Of a stretch of DNA of 64,000 nt, positions 26,710 through 35,713 are shown one piece after another. A program made the translations under genes and the position numbers. The notes under the pieces are model-generated. The model did not search any database, had not been told where the DNA came from, and was given only the letters and a program-made list of their open reading frames with translations. The stretch is from contig NZ_SPQS01000006.1 in the NCBI RefSeq assembly GCF_004570865.1, positions 310,001-374,000 of the forward strand. Direction: 5' to 3'. The stretch comes from Bradyrhizobium frederickii (GTDB lineage: Bacteria; Pseudomonadota; Alphaproteobacteria; Rhizobiales; Xanthobacteraceae). Numbering within the stretch: position 1 is the stretch's first letter; each line of letters starts with the position of its first letter.

Positions 26710-27390
26710 ATGATTTTCTGGCTAGCGAGCGCGATGGGATTGGCCATCGCCTATCTCCTCGGTTCTGTACCCACCGGCTATCTCGCAGGGAAACTGCTGA
26801 GGGGTATCGACATTCGAAAGCACGGCTCCAAGTCGACCGGCGCGACAAATGTGTTGCGCATCCTTGGAAAATGGCCTGCGCTGGCTGTGCTTCTGGTCGA
26901 TGTGCTCAAAGGGGCCGCGGCAATCGTCTGCGCCCGCTGGTTCTTTGGCTGGGTCTTCACGTTTCCATCAGGCACGCCACCGGCCGCGCTCGATCAGCAA
27001 GGCTGGATAGTCTGGGCCGTGTGTCTTGCTGGACTTGCCGCGTTGCTGGGACACGCCCTTTCGATTTGGCTGAACTTCACGGGCGGCAAATCCGCAGCGA
27101 CTGGGCTCGGCGTCCTGCTTGCGATGTCCTGGCCCGTCGGCCTCGGGGCGGCAATCGCCTTTGCGGTCGCATTGGCCCTCTCGCGCATCGTCTCGCTGGG
27201 CTCGATATTGGCCGCGCTGACGGCGATCGCCCTCGTCTGCATCCTCGATCAACCGTTGCCTTATCGATTGCTGGTGATTGCAGGTGGCATCTATGTGATC
27301 GTGCGCCACCGCGGCAACATTCAGCGCCTGCTGGCCGGGACAGAGCCACGGTTCGGGCAATTCAGTCCGGAACCGCGGGCGGAAGCGTAA
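26710..27390 (+). CDS. plsY: glycerol-3-phosphate acyltransferase PlsY, cyanobacterial-like variant
   Basis: Inner-membrane acyl-phosphate:glycerol-3-phosphate acyltransferase of 226 residues, first step of phosphatidate synthesis. Family motifs are GSVPTGYLAGKLL, GSKSTGATNVLR, a glycine-rich FTGGKSAATGLGV and HRGNIQRLLAG, on six or so helices. The STGATNVLR and GGKSAATGLGV forms recall cyanobacterial PlsY; most proteobacterial copies have GSGNxGATNxxR. A second, canonical copy may exist elsewhere in the genome. The neighbours are unrelated. Confidence 0.9.
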   Translation: MIFWLASAMGLAIAYLLGSVPTGYLAGKLLRGIDIRKHGSKSTGATNVLRILGKWPALAVLLVDVLKGAAAIVCARWFFGWVFTFPSGTPPAALDQQGWIVWAVCLAGLAALLGHALSIWLNFTGGKSAATGLGVLLAMSWPVGLGAAIAFAVALALSRIVSLGSILAALTAIALVCILDQPLPYRLLVIAGGIYVIVRHRGNIQRLLAGTEPRFGQFSPEPRAEA

Positions 27391-27548
27391 GGGGCTGCGC
27401 GCTCGCGGTCGACGCTGGGCTTCCGAAGCGAGACGAGTCCCGGGAGCGCCGGTCGGCGGCCGACTGCGGCCCTGCGCCACGGGCGAAACGAAGGACGATC
27501 TGCTATCCTATAGCCTGCGGCAGGGCCCAATCGCGGGAGCGATTTGCA

Positions 27549-27842
27549 ATGTTGACGCTGTTCAGTGTTCTCACCGCGCTGCCGGCGGTGCTGGCGCTCC
27601 ACCTGCTCGAGCCGCAGCTGGTCCTGCCGGCATTCAGCGCCCTGCTGTTCGTCGAGGCCGCCTTCGCCGTGATCGCAGCGCGGTTGATTCACAGTCCCGA
27701 CAACTCGGACGACATTACCCTGTGGGATTTCGCCGGCGGCTTCACCCTGATCGGATGCGCCGCCGCAATGTTCGGAGAGCCGGACCAGGCTGCCCTGTTC
27801 CTGACCGAACAAGGCAGCGCGCGACCGGCGTCATCGCCGTAA
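27549..27842 (+). CDS. small hypothetical membrane protein
   Basis: Unrecognised protein of 97 residues, mainly hydrophobic. It shows about three membrane segments (MLTLFSVLTALPAVLALHLL, LPAFSALLFVEAAFAVIAARLI and FAGGFTLIGCAAAMFG) with a short acidic loop HSPDNSDDITLWD. It resembles uncharacterised small membrane proteins of Bradyrhizobium. It ends two bases before the 3' end of the convergent RraA-like gene. Confidence 0.6.
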   Translation: MLTLFSVLTALPAVLALHLLEPQLVLPAFSALLFVEAAFAVIAARLIHSPDNSDDITLWDFAGGFTLIGCAAAMFGEPDQAALFLTEQGSARPASSP

Positions 27843-27844
27843 GC

Positions 27845-28564
27845 TCAGTGGATCTCCGCCGAGCGCTTCAGCGCGGCTTTCAGCTTCTCAAGCGAGAAGT
27901 CGGGACTGCGTGCGATCTCCAGGATCGGCGTCTCGCGGCGGCCGCAGAGTTCGGCAGCCTCAGGCAGCTTTGCCGCGACGTCGAGCGGGATCACGATGGC
28001 GCCGTGCCGGTCGGCGTGGATCAGGTCGTCGGACCTCACGGTCATGCCGGCGACGCGAACCTCGCCGCCAAAACTCTCGGCATGGACCCAGGCGTGCGAC
28101 GGGCCGATCGAGCCGGCCAGCGCCTGGAAGCCCGGCGCCCATTGCGGAATGTCGCGGATCGAGCCGTCGGTGACGACGCCGAGGCAGCCGAGCGCCTTGT
28201 GCACGTTGCTCTGCACCTCGCCCCAGAACGCGCCGTAGCCGACGTCGGGACCGTCGATGTCCTGGATCACGGAGATACGCGGCCCATGGCCGGTGCCGAC
28301 ATATTCGTAATATTCGATGCGGCGCTTCGACTGCTCCTCGGCGGGAAGCGAGGATTTCAGCACCGAGCGGATCGCAACCGTACGGGCATAGCCGACGATC
28401 GGCGGCAAATCGGGGAACGGGCAGACCAGCTGCTTGGTGGTGTAGCCGATCAGCCGGCGCTCGGGCGCCACGATCTCCATGGCATTGCAGATCGTCGGCG
28501 TGTCGTAGCGGCCCAGCGCTTCGAGGACGGCAGCGGGCAGCGGCCCGGTCGCTTTATCGGTCAC
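27845..28564 (-). CDS. RraA-family protein (class II aldolase-like)
   Basis: Protein of 239 residues of the RraA/HMG-aldolase fold. The conserved segment GEVQSNVHKALGCLGVVTDGSIRD corresponds to the pyruvate/metal-binding motif (G..x20..R-D) used by 4-hydroxy-4-methyl-2-oxoglutarate or oxaloacetate-type aldolases. True RraA, which inhibits RNase E, is shorter (about 160 residues). An enzymatic role in a carboxylate pathway is therefore at least as likely. No catabolic genes adjoin it. Confidence 0.8.
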   Translation of the reverse strand: MTDKATGPLPAAVLEALGRYDTPTICNAMEIVAPERRLIGYTTKQLVCPFPDLPPIVGYARTVAIRSVLKSSLPAEEQSKRRIEYYEYVGTGHGPRISVIQDIDGPDVGYGAFWGEVQSNVHKALGCLGVVTDGSIRDIPQWAPGFQALAGSIGPSHAWVHAESFGGEVRVAGMTVRSDDLIHADRHGAIVIPLDVAAKLPEAAELCGRRETPILEIARSPDFSLEKLKAALKRSAEIH

Positions 28565-28686
28565 GGCGTTCTCTCCCAGATTGGCGGCGCTGATTGACGC
28601 GATGCCGCCGTCACAGGGCGATATAGCCGAGATCGGGTCTCAACCCAACTCGGCGGGCCTCATGGCAGATATCCGCGTGTCGCTGC

Positions 28687-29568
28687 TCAGTGCAGCCGTC
28701 CGGGCCGGTCGTCCTCGTGCGGCGGCTCCGACAAATTGGTCAGCGTCGGCGCTGAGGGCGGCGAGGAGACCTCGTCTCCCGCGGGCGCGGCAGACTCCAT
28801 CGCGCGGGCCTGATCGCGATAGGATTTGTAGCCGAGCGGCAAAGCGAGAAGATACAGCACCGTGCCGATCGACAGCACGTGCCAGGGATAGGCGATCAAG
28901 AGCGCGATGAAGACGATCACCCCGACGAAGGCCGGCAGCACCAGCTCCGGCGGCACGCGCATGCGCTTGGTCTTGCCGGAGAACACCGGCAGGCGCGACA
29001 CCATCAGGAAGGCGATCAGAAGCGTATAGGCCGCCGTCACCACCGCAGGCATGCGGCCGAGATCGAGGAAAGCGACATAGATCGGCAGCAGCACGGTGAT
29101 CGCGCCGGCCGGCGCCGGCACGCCGGTGAAGAAATTGGCGGCGAAGGCCGGCTTGTTGGGATCGTCCATGGTGGCGTTGAAGCGTGCCAGGCGCAGGCCG
29201 CCGGAAATCGCGAACACCATGGCGGCGATCCAGCCGGCATTGCCGAGCTCGTGCAGCTGCCAGAAATACAGCATCAGACCGGGCGCGACGCCGAAATTGA
29301 CGAAATCGGCGAGGCTGTCGAGCTCGGCGCCGAACTTGGACTGGCCCTTGATCATGCGCGCGATGCGCCCGTCGATACCGTCGAGCGCGGCCGCGAACAC
29401 GATGGCATAGACCGCGAGCGACATCCGCCCTTCGATCGACAGCCGGATCGAGGTCAGGCCGGCACAGATCGCCAGCAGCGTGATGACGTTGGGCACCAGC
29501 ATCCGGACCGGAATCGGGCGGAACCGCCGGCGGCGCGCATCGGGATCCTTGAAGTCATAGGGCGTCAT
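28687..29568 (-). CDS. pssA: CDP-diacylglycerol-serine O-phosphatidyltransferase
   Basis: Makes phosphatidylserine from CDP-diacylglycerol and serine at the inner membrane. At 293 residues, it holds the CDP-alcohol phosphotransferase motif DGIDGRIARMIKGQSKFGAELDSLADFVNFG (D-G-x2-A-R-x8-G-x3-D-x3-D) and several helices, with a charged C-terminal tail. It lies 86 bases after psd, so the two steps to phosphatidylethanolamine are adjacent. Confidence 0.93.
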   Translation of the reverse strand: MTPYDFKDPDARRRRFRPIPVRMLVPNVITLLAICAGLTSIRLSIEGRMSLAVYAIVFAAALDGIDGRIARMIKGQSKFGAELDSLADFVNFGVAPGLMLYFWQLHELGNAGWIAAMVFAISGGLRLARFNATMDDPNKPAFAANFFTGVPAPAGAITVLLPIYVAFLDLGRMPAVVTAAYTLLIAFLMVSRLPVFSGKTKRMRVPPELVLPAFVGVIVFIALLIAYPWHVLSIGTVLYLLALPLGYKSYRDQARAMESAAPAGDEVSSPPSAPTLTNLSEPPHEDDRPGRLH

Positions 29569-29654
29569 GGCTCGTCCTCACCTTGAGGCGAGATATAGCA
29601 AGCCGCGCCCCCCTCCGCCATTGCGACGGAGGGCCATCGCGGACCGACTATTGG

Positions 29655-30353
29655 TTAATTGGCGCGGTAGGTCCGGCTGGGGTCGTCGACGGCAAGATCG
29701 GCCAGAATCGTTTCGCCGGCGATGGCGGTCTGCCCTTCCGAGACCAGCGCCTTGGTCCCCACAGGCAGATAGACGTCGAGCCGCGAGCCGAAGCGGATCA
29801 GGCCGAAGCGCTCGCCGGTGCCGATCGCCTGGCCTTCCCGGACGAAGCAGACGATGCGCTTGGCGACGAGACCTGCAATCTGCACCACGCCGATGCGAGC
29901 CGTCGGTGTCGAGATGACCAGCGAGTTGCGCTCGTTGTCCTCGCTGGCCTTGTCGAGCTCGGCATTGATGAAGAGTCCGGGCCGGTAGGCGATGCGGTCC
30001 ACCCTCCCCGCGACGGGCGCGCGGTTCACGTGACAATTGAACACGCTCATGAACACCGAAATGCGCGGCAGCGGCCGGTCGCCGAGGCCGAGCTCGGCCG
30101 GCGGCAGCGCCATGGTGATCATCGAGACGCGGCCGTCGGCCGGCGACACCACCAGCCCCTCGCGCACCGGCGTCACGCGCACGGGATCGCGGAAGAACAG
30201 CGCGCACCACACGGTCAGGATCGTGCCGATCCAGCCCAGAGGCGACCACAGCCAGAACAGGATTAGGCTTGCCAGCGCAAAGCCGCCGATGAAGGGATAG
30301 CCCTCCTTGTGGATCGGCGGGATCTGACGCTGGATCGAATCGAGAATGGACAT
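29655..30353 (-). CDS. psd: phosphatidylserine decarboxylase proenzyme
   Basis: Converts phosphatidylserine to phosphatidylethanolamine. The 232-residue proenzyme is the short form with N-terminal helices ([17 protein letters not shown]). The self-cleavage site that creates the pyruvoyl group is the Gly-Ser of [13 protein letters not shown], near residue 185. The conserved [10 protein letters not shown] segment is present. It lies between an ABC exporter gene and pssA, all leftward. Confidence 0.92.
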   Translation of the reverse strand: MSILDSIQRQIPPIHKEGYPFIGGFALASLILFWLWSPLGWIGTILTVWCALFFRDPVRVTPVREGLVVSPADGRVSMITMALPPAELGLGDRPLPRISVFMSVFNCHVNRAPVAGRVDRIAYRPGLFINAELDKASEDNERNSLVISTPTARIGVVQIAGLVAKRIVCFVREGQAIGTGERFGLIRFGSRLDVYLPVGTKALVSEGQTAIAGETILADLAVDDPSRTYRAN

Positions 30354-30428
30354 CGTTATCTGCCGCTCGGGGTTGATGGCGCAGGTCGCGCGGGCCTGTT
30401 TAGGCCAGAGTTGGGACCGGAGACAAGG

Positions 30429-32378
30429 TCACACCGCCGCCGCAGGCGTCGTCAGGGCGTCATCGACCGGGGGCGGCTCCCGGTTGGGGGCCTCGCCGGT
30501 ATCGGCCATCTTGGCCAGCTTCTCGCGCGCCGCCTCGGCCTCGCGCTGCCTGTTCCACATGCTGGCATAGAGGCCGCCATGGGCGAGCAGCCTGGCGTGG
30601 GTCCCCCGCTCGGCGATGCGGCCCTGATCCAGCACGATGATTTCGTCGGCCCCGACGATGGTCGAGAGCCGGTGCGCGATCACCAGCGAGGTGCGGTTCT
30701 TCGCCACGCGGTCGAGCGCGCCCTGGATCTCGTGCTCGGTGTGGGTATCGAGCGCCGAGGTCGCCTCGTCCAGCACCAGGATCGGCGGCGCCTTCAAGAC
30801 GGTGCGCGCGATCGCGACGCGCTGCTTCTCGCCGCCCGACAGCTTGAGCCCGCGCTCCCCGACCTGGGTCTCGTAGCCCTTCGGCGCCATGCGGATGAAA
30901 TGATCGATCTGCGCCAGTTGCGCGGCTTCCTCGACCTCGGCATCGCTGGCGTCCCAGCGACCGTAGCGGATGTTATAGCGAATGGTGTCGTTGAACAGCA
31001 CGGTATCCTGCGGCACCATGCCGATCGAGGCGCGGAGCGAATCTTGCGTCACCGCGCGAATGTCCTGGCCGTCGATCAGTATCCTGCCGCCGGAGACGTC
31101 ATAGAGGCGGAACAGAAGGCGCGAGATGGTCGACTTGCCGGCGCCCGACGGGCCGACGATGGCGACGGTCTTGCCGGCCGGCACCTCGAAGCTGATGCCC
31201 TTGAGGATCGGCCGCGCCGGCTCATAGGCGAAGCGCACGTCCTCGAAGCGCACGGTGCCGGCGGAGATGACCAGCGGCTCGGCATCGGGCGCGTCCTTGA
31301 TCTCGGCCTCGCGGCCGAGCACGCCGAACATCTTCTCGATGTCGATGATCGCCTGCTTGATCTCGCGATAGACCATGCCCATGAAGTTCAGGGGCTGGTA
31401 GAGCTGGATCATCATGGCGTTGACCAGCACGAAATCGCCGACCGTGTTGGTGCCGTTGCGCACGCCGATCGCGCACATCAGCATGGTCGCGGTCAGGCCC
31501 AGCGTGAAGATCACCGCCTGGCCGGTATTCAGCACCGCGAGCGAGGTGTAGCTGCGGACGCTCGCTTCCTCGTAGCGCTCCACCGATTTGTCGTAGCGCT
31601 TCGCCTCGCGCGCCTCGGCGCTGAAATATTTCACGGTCTCGTAGTTGAGCAGCGAGTCGATCGCCTTGGTGTTCGCCTCGGTGTCGGAATCGTTCATCTT
31701 GCGGCGGATGCCGATCCGCCACTCGGTCGCGATGTAGGTGTAGTACATGTAGAGCGCGACCATGATCAGGGTGGCGACCACGTAACGCCAGTCGAACTGC
31801 CAGAGCAGCACGGCCATCAGCAGCGAGACCTCGACGATGGTCGGGATCAGCTGCAGGATCACCATGCGGACGATCACCTCGATGCCCTCGCGGCCGCGCT
31901 CGAGCACGCGGGTCAGGCCGCCGGTCTTGCGCTCGAGGTGGAAGCGCAGCGACAGCTCGTGCATGTGGATGAAGGTGATGGTGGCGAGCTTGCGCACCGC
32001 ATGCATGGCGACGCGCGCGAAGATGCCGTCGCGCCATTGCGTCAGCAGCGCCATCAGGATGCGCATCACGCCGTAGCTCGCGGTCAGCAACAACGGCGAG
32101 GCGATCACCCAGAGCTGCCAATTGTCGGCCTGCACCGGCGCCGAGTTGGCGCCGGTCAGCGCGTCCGTCGCCCATTTGAAGCTGAACGGTACCGCGAGCG
32201 TGATCAGCTTGGCCGCGAGCAGCAGCACCAGCGACCAGACCACGCGCATCTTCAGGTCGAAGCGGTCGCCCGGCCAGATATAGGGCCACAGATGCGCCAG
32301 CGTGCCCATCAGCGTCCCCTGCTCGGGCGGGCCGCCGGCGGGAACGTCGGCGCCGTCGAACGATTGAGGTTGGTCCAT
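30429..32378 (-). CDS. ABC exporter, Atm1/HMT1-like half-transporter
   Basis: Full-length half-transporter of 649 residues with a six-helix N-terminal exporter domain and a C-terminal ATPase: Walker A GPSGAGKST, signature LSGGEKQR, Walker B ILVLDEATSALD and H-loop VIAHRLST. The long N terminus and membrane-domain sequences such as NYETVKYFSAEAREAKRYDKS are typical of the Atm1/HMT1 group, which exports glutathione-linked sulfur or heavy-metal compounds. ATG at 32378 is used; the preceding in-frame codon is TTG. It is upstream of psd, 75 bases away. Confidence 0.88.
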   Translation of the reverse strand: MDQPQSFDGADVPAGGPPEQGTLMGTLAHLWPYIWPGDRFDLKMRVVWSLVLLLAAKLITLAVPFSFKWATDALTGANSAPVQADNWQLWVIASPLLLTASYGVMRILMALLTQWRDGIFARVAMHAVRKLATITFIHMHELSLRFHLERKTGGLTRVLERGREGIEVIVRMVILQLIPTIVEVSLLMAVLLWQFDWRYVVATLIMVALYMYYTYIATEWRIGIRRKMNDSDTEANTKAIDSLLNYETVKYFSAEAREAKRYDKSVERYEEASVRSYTSLAVLNTGQAVIFTLGLTATMLMCAIGVRNGTNTVGDFVLVNAMMIQLYQPLNFMGMVYREIKQAIIDIEKMFGVLGREAEIKDAPDAEPLVISAGTVRFEDVRFAYEPARPILKGISFEVPAGKTVAIVGPSGAGKSTISRLLFRLYDVSGGRILIDGQDIRAVTQDSLRASIGMVPQDTVLFNDTIRYNIRYGRWDASDAEVEEAAQLAQIDHFIRMAPKGYETQVGERGLKLSGGEKQRVAIARTVLKAPPILVLDEATSALDTHTEHEIQGALDRVAKNRTSLVIAHRLSTIVGADEIIVLDQGRIAERGTHARLLAHGGLYASMWNRQREAEAAREKLAKMADTGEAPNREPPPVDDALTTPAAAV

Positions 32379-32570
32379 CAAGAAGCCTGAAAGCCCACCG
32401 GATGCGGGCGTCGTCGAGATTTACGATTTTCGCCTGTCATATAGAGCCTTCCCGATGCCAGCGCACCCCGTCAAATGGCGAATCTTCGATTGTTTGCCGC
32501 GATTTACCGGTAGATTTCCGGGAGTATCGAATCACCGATTAGGCTTGACGCCTCTTCGCTGCAATGCATC

Positions 32571-33185
32571 ATGGCACCAATGAGCACGATCAAAACCGTC
32601 TGTGTCTATTGCGGCTCCGGCCCCGGAACCAATCCCAACTTCATCGAAGCGGCAAAGGCGCTCGGCAAAGCGCTGGCGGATAGCAAGATCCGCCTCGTTT
32701 ATGGCGGCGGCTCGCTCGGGCTGATGGGGGCGGTCGCAACCTCCGTGCTCGATCACGGCGGCACCGTCACCGGCATCATCCCCGACTTCCTGCGGATGCG
32801 CGAGAACGCGCTGACGCGCGTCCAGGAGATGGTCGTCACGCCCGACATGCACGAGCGCAAGCGGCTGATGTTCGAGCGCTCCGACGCCTTCGTCGCCCTG
32901 CCCGGCGGGCTCGGCACGCTCGAGGAGCTGGTCGAGCAATTGACCTGGCAGCAGCTCGGCCGTCACGCCAAGCCCGTGCTGCTCGCCAATATCGACAATT
33001 TCTGGGAGCCGCTGTTCTCTCTGGTGGCGCACATGCGCCAAACCGAATTCATCCGGGCCGGCCTCACCGTCGATATCCTGAAGGCCGACAAGGTCGAGGA
33101 GATCGTTCCGCGACTGCGCGCCGCTGCTGCGCAGATTTCGGACAGCCAGCTCGATCTCGCGCCCGACGTGGCGCGCCGGCTCTAA
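32571..33185 (+). CDS. LOG-family protein (cytokinin riboside 5'-monophosphate phosphoribohydrolase-like)
   Basis: Rossmann-fold nucleotide hydrolase of 204 residues with the LOG signature PGGLGTLEELVEQLTWQQLG and an N-terminal YCGSGPGTNPNF, YGGGSLGLMG. Homologues split nucleoside 5'-monophosphates to the base and ribose phosphate, and some make active cytokinin. A second in-frame ATG at 32580 is an equally plausible start, since neither has a strong ribosome site. The stop codon overlaps a dispersed repeat. Confidence 0.87.
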   Translation: MAPMSTIKTVCVYCGSGPGTNPNFIEAAKALGKALADSKIRLVYGGGSLGLMGAVATSVLDHGGTVTGIIPDFLRMRENALTRVQEMVVTPDMHERKRLMFERSDAFVALPGGLGTLEELVEQLTWQQLGRHAKPVLLANIDNFWEPLFSLVAHMRQTEFIRAGLTVDILKADKVEEIVPRLRAAAAQISDSQLDLAPDVARRL

Positions 33186-33287
33186 AGCATCATCCGGAAA
33201 AGTGCGCAGCGGTTTTCCGAAAAGATCATGCTTAAACAACAACCTAGAGCGCGATGGCGATTCATCCTAATCGCATCGCGCTTTAGG
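33184..33287. repeat. dispersed AAGCAT-type repeat with terminator-like hairpin (copy 1)
   Basis: Shares GTGxGCAGCGGTTTTCCGA and the flanking TAAAGCAT.. and AACAACCT.. blocks with a second copy at 61.6 kb. It ends in a hairpin, CCTAGAGCGCGATG / CATCGCGCTTTAGG, which on the minus strand is followed by TTGTTGTTTAA. It lies just after the leftward VOC gene and overlaps the stop of the LOG gene, so it may terminate either. Confidence 0.75.
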
Positions 33288-33294
33288 CTGCCCG

Positions 33295-33672
33295 CTATCC
33301 CTGTGGAAACGTCACCGCCTCGATGCGGTTGCCGTCGGGATCGACGACGAAGGCCGCGTAGTAGCGCACGCGATCGTGCGGGCGGATGCCGGGCGCGCCG
33401 TCAGAGGTCCCGCCCGCGGCGAGAGCCGCGGCATGAAACGCATCGACCTCGTCCGTCGTCTTGGCGCGCAGGCAGATGTGCGCGCCGCTTTCCCGAGCTA
33501 CAGGCGCCATGTTCTCGCGCAGATTGATCCAGAACTCGGGATAGGCCTTGCCGAAGCCGACCGTCCGCGGCCGCGCGACGAGGCGCGCAAGGCCGAGGGC
33601 TGCGAGCGTGGCCTCGTAGAATCTTGCGGCCCGCTCGAGATCGCTGACGCCGACGGAAATGTGGTCGATCAT
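33295..33672 (-). CDS. VOC-family (glyoxalase/bleomycin-resistance fold) protein
   Basis: Single-module vicinal-oxygen-chelate protein of 125 residues. It starts MIDHISVGVSDLERAARFYEA and ends FVVDPDGNRIEAVTF, with metal-ligand candidates His4 and the Glu in RIEAV. Family members include lactoylglutathione lyases and antibiotic-binding proteins. Nothing adjacent suggests a substrate. It stands alone, with a dispersed repeat at each end. Confidence 0.8.
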   Translation of the reverse strand: MIDHISVGVSDLERAARFYEATLAALGLARLVARPRTVGFGKAYPEFWINLRENMAPVARESGAHICLRAKTTDEVDAFHAAALAAGGTSDGAPGIRPHDRVRYYAAFVVDPDGNRIEAVTFPQG

Positions 33673-33691
33673 TGGCCCCCTCCTCGCTCCG

Positions 33692-33795
33692 CTGTCATCG
33701 CCCGGCTTGACCGGGCGATCCAGTACTCCGAGACGTTGCGACGTTGCGGAGAAGCCGCGGCGTACTGGATACCCCGCTTTCGCGGGGTATGACAG
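33692..33795. repeat. intergenic palindromic repeat (CTGTCAT type)
   Basis: Ends CTGTCAT and ATGACAG, with inner arms GATCCAGTACTCC-like and GTACTGGAT. A strong hairpin, CCCCGC-TTT-CGCGGGG-like, forms near the right end. It is located between the start of the VOC gene and the 3' end of cimA, both leftward. Confidence 0.82.
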
Positions 33796-33807
33796 TCGTC
33801 GTGGACC

Positions 33808-35415
33808 CTACGCCGGCGCTCCCGACCTCACGAGCTTGTAGATCACCGAATCCATCAGCGCCTGGAACGAGGCGTCGATGATGTTCGGGGAGACGCCGAC
33901 CGTGGTCCAGCTGTCGCCGTTCTCGTCCTCGCTCTCGATCAGCACGCGCGTGACCGCGCCGGTGCCGCCGTTGAGGATACGCACCCGGTAGTCGATCAGC
34001 TTCAAGCCCTCGATGTATTTCTGGTACTTGCCGAGGTCCTTGCGCATGGCGACGTCGAGCGCGTTGACGGGGCCGTTGCCCTCGGCGGCCGAGATCAGGT
34101 GCTCGCCGGCGACGTCGACCTTCACCACCGCGAGCGCCACGGTGACGCGCTCGCCGAGCGCGTTGTAGCGCTGCTCGACATTGACGTCGAACTGCTCGAC
34201 CTCGAAATAATGCGGCACCTTGCCGAGCGTGCGACGCGCCAGGAGCTCGAAGGACGCGTTGGCGGACTCATAGGCGTAGCCGGCCGCCTCGCGCTCCTTC
34301 AGCTCCTCGACGAGGCGCGTCAGCTTGGGATCGCTCTTCTCGTAGGGAATACCGGCTCGCTCGAGCTCGGCGATGACGTTGGACCGCCCGGCCTGGTCCG
34401 AGACCAGCACCTTGCGGTGATTGCCCACCGTCTCCGGCAGCACGTGCTCGTAGGTCTGCGGGTCCTTCAACACCGCGGAGGCATGAATGCCGGTCTTGGT
34501 GACGAAGGCGCTCTCGCCGACGTAGGGCGCATGCCGGTTCGGGACGCGGTTGAGCATGTCGTCGAGCGTGCGCGAGACCTTGACGAGCGTCGCCAGCTTC
34601 TCCGCGGTGACGCCGATCTCGAACGCGTCGGCAAAGCCCTGCTTCAACTTCAGCGTCGGGATCAGCGAGCAGAGATTGGCATTGCCGCAGCGCTCGCCGA
34701 GGCCGTTCAGCGTGCCCTGGATCTGCCGCGCACCGGCCCGCACCGCGGCGAGCGAGTTCGCCACCGCCTGCTCGGTGTCGTTATGGGCGTGGATACCGAC
34801 GTGATCGCCGGGGATGTGCTTCGTCACCTCGGTGACGATGGCCTCGACCTCGTCAGGCATGGTGCCGCCGTTGGTGTCGCACAGCACCACCCAGCGCGCG
34901 CCGGCATCGAAGGCGGCTTTGGCGCAGGCGAGCGCGAAGCTGGAATCTTCCTTGTAGCCGTCGAAGAAATGCTCGCAGTCGAGCATGACCTCGCGGCCGG
35001 CGGCCTTCGCGGCCGCGACGCTGTCGCGGATGGAGGCGAGGTTCTCTTCCTGCGTCGTCTCCAGCGCGACGCGCACCTGATAGGCCGACGCCTTCGCCAC
35101 GAAGCAGATCGCATCCGCCTTCGCTTCCAACAGCCCGGCCACGCCGGGATCGTTCGAGACCGAGCGCCCGGCCCGGCGCGTCATGCCGAACGCGGTGAAG
35201 CGAGCATGATTGAGCTTCGGCTTGCTGGCAAAGAATTCGCTGTCGAGCGGATTGGCGCCGGGATAGCCGCCCTCGACATAGTCGATGCCGAGGTCGTCGA
35301 GCATCGCGGCGATGACCTGCTTGTCGGTCAGCGTGAAGTCGACGCCATTGGTCTGCGCGCCGTCGCGCAGCGTGGTGTCGAACAGATAAAGACGCTCTTT
35401 CCTTGCCGAGTTCAT
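33808..35415 (-). CDS. cimA: citramalate synthase
   Basis: Condenses acetyl-CoA and pyruvate to (R)-citramalate, a threonine-independent route to isoleucine. Its 535 residues contain the DRE-TIM metallolyase motif LFDTTLRDGAQTNGVDF, the HAHNDTEQAVANSL metal-binding segment and a C-terminal LeuA-type regulatory domain (about 400-530). Length and the DTTLRDGAQ variant fit the CimA (TIGR00977) group better than 2-isopropylmalate synthase. It starts at ATG 35415 and stands alone. Confidence 0.9.
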   Translation of the reverse strand: MNSARKERLYLFDTTLRDGAQTNGVDFTLTDKQVIAAMLDDLGIDYVEGGYPGANPLDSEFFASKPKLNHARFTAFGMTRRAGRSVSNDPGVAGLLEAKADAICFVAKASAYQVRVALETTQEENLASIRDSVAAAKAAGREVMLDCEHFFDGYKEDSSFALACAKAAFDAGARWVVLCDTNGGTMPDEVEAIVTEVTKHIPGDHVGIHAHNDTEQAVANSLAAVRAGARQIQGTLNGLGERCGNANLCSLIPTLKLKQGFADAFEIGVTAEKLATLVKVSRTLDDMLNRVPNRHAPYVGESAFVTKTGIHASAVLKDPQTYEHVLPETVGNHRKVLVSDQAGRSNVIAELERAGIPYEKSDPKLTRLVEELKEREAAGYAYESANASFELLARRTLGKVPHYFEVEQFDVNVEQRYNALGERVTVALAVVKVDVAGEHLISAAEGNGPVNALDVAMRKDLGKYQKYIEGLKLIDYRVRILNGGTGAVTRVLIESEDENGDSWTTVGVSPNIIDASFQALMDSVIYKLVRSGAPA

Positions 35416-35490
35416 CGCGAGCGTCCGTTCTTGTTACCTCCCCCCTTGTGGGGGAGGGCTATGACATTTGAAAGCTTTTCCCTGCGGCCA

Positions 35491-35619
35491 TCCTTCGAGA
35501 CGCCCGCTTTAGGCGGGCTCCTCAGGATGAGGACGGGAGTGCGCGGCAGCAGTTTCAACGGGCGCTCGCGCCGATTAGCCTCATCCTGAGGAGGCGCGTA
35601 AGCGCCGTCTCGAAGGACG
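35491..35619. repeat. long intergenic inverted repeat (TCCTTCGAGACG type)
   Basis: Outer arms TCCTTCGAGACG and CGTCTCGAAGGA and inner arms CCTCAGGATGAGG and CCTCATCCTGAGG flank a spacer of about 50 bases. Each arm also carries its own small hairpin (GCCCGCTTTAGGCGGGC; GGCGCGTAAGCGCC). It is a third palindromic family in the window, lying upstream of cimA and downstream of the cysS operon start region. Confidence 0.85.
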
Positions 35620-35713
35620 AGGCGTGTGCGCAGGCTGCCGCCGCGCGTCACTTGCGATAGCCCTACGCAGGGGGAGCGGAGAGAGGCTCGCGCCTGGTGA
35701 ACAAGCTCCTTGC

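Noticed and set aside
30309..32390. 693-codon frame antisense to psd and the ABC exporter
   Set aside because: Ala/Arg/Asp/His-rich shadow of genes with intact Walker and signature motifs.
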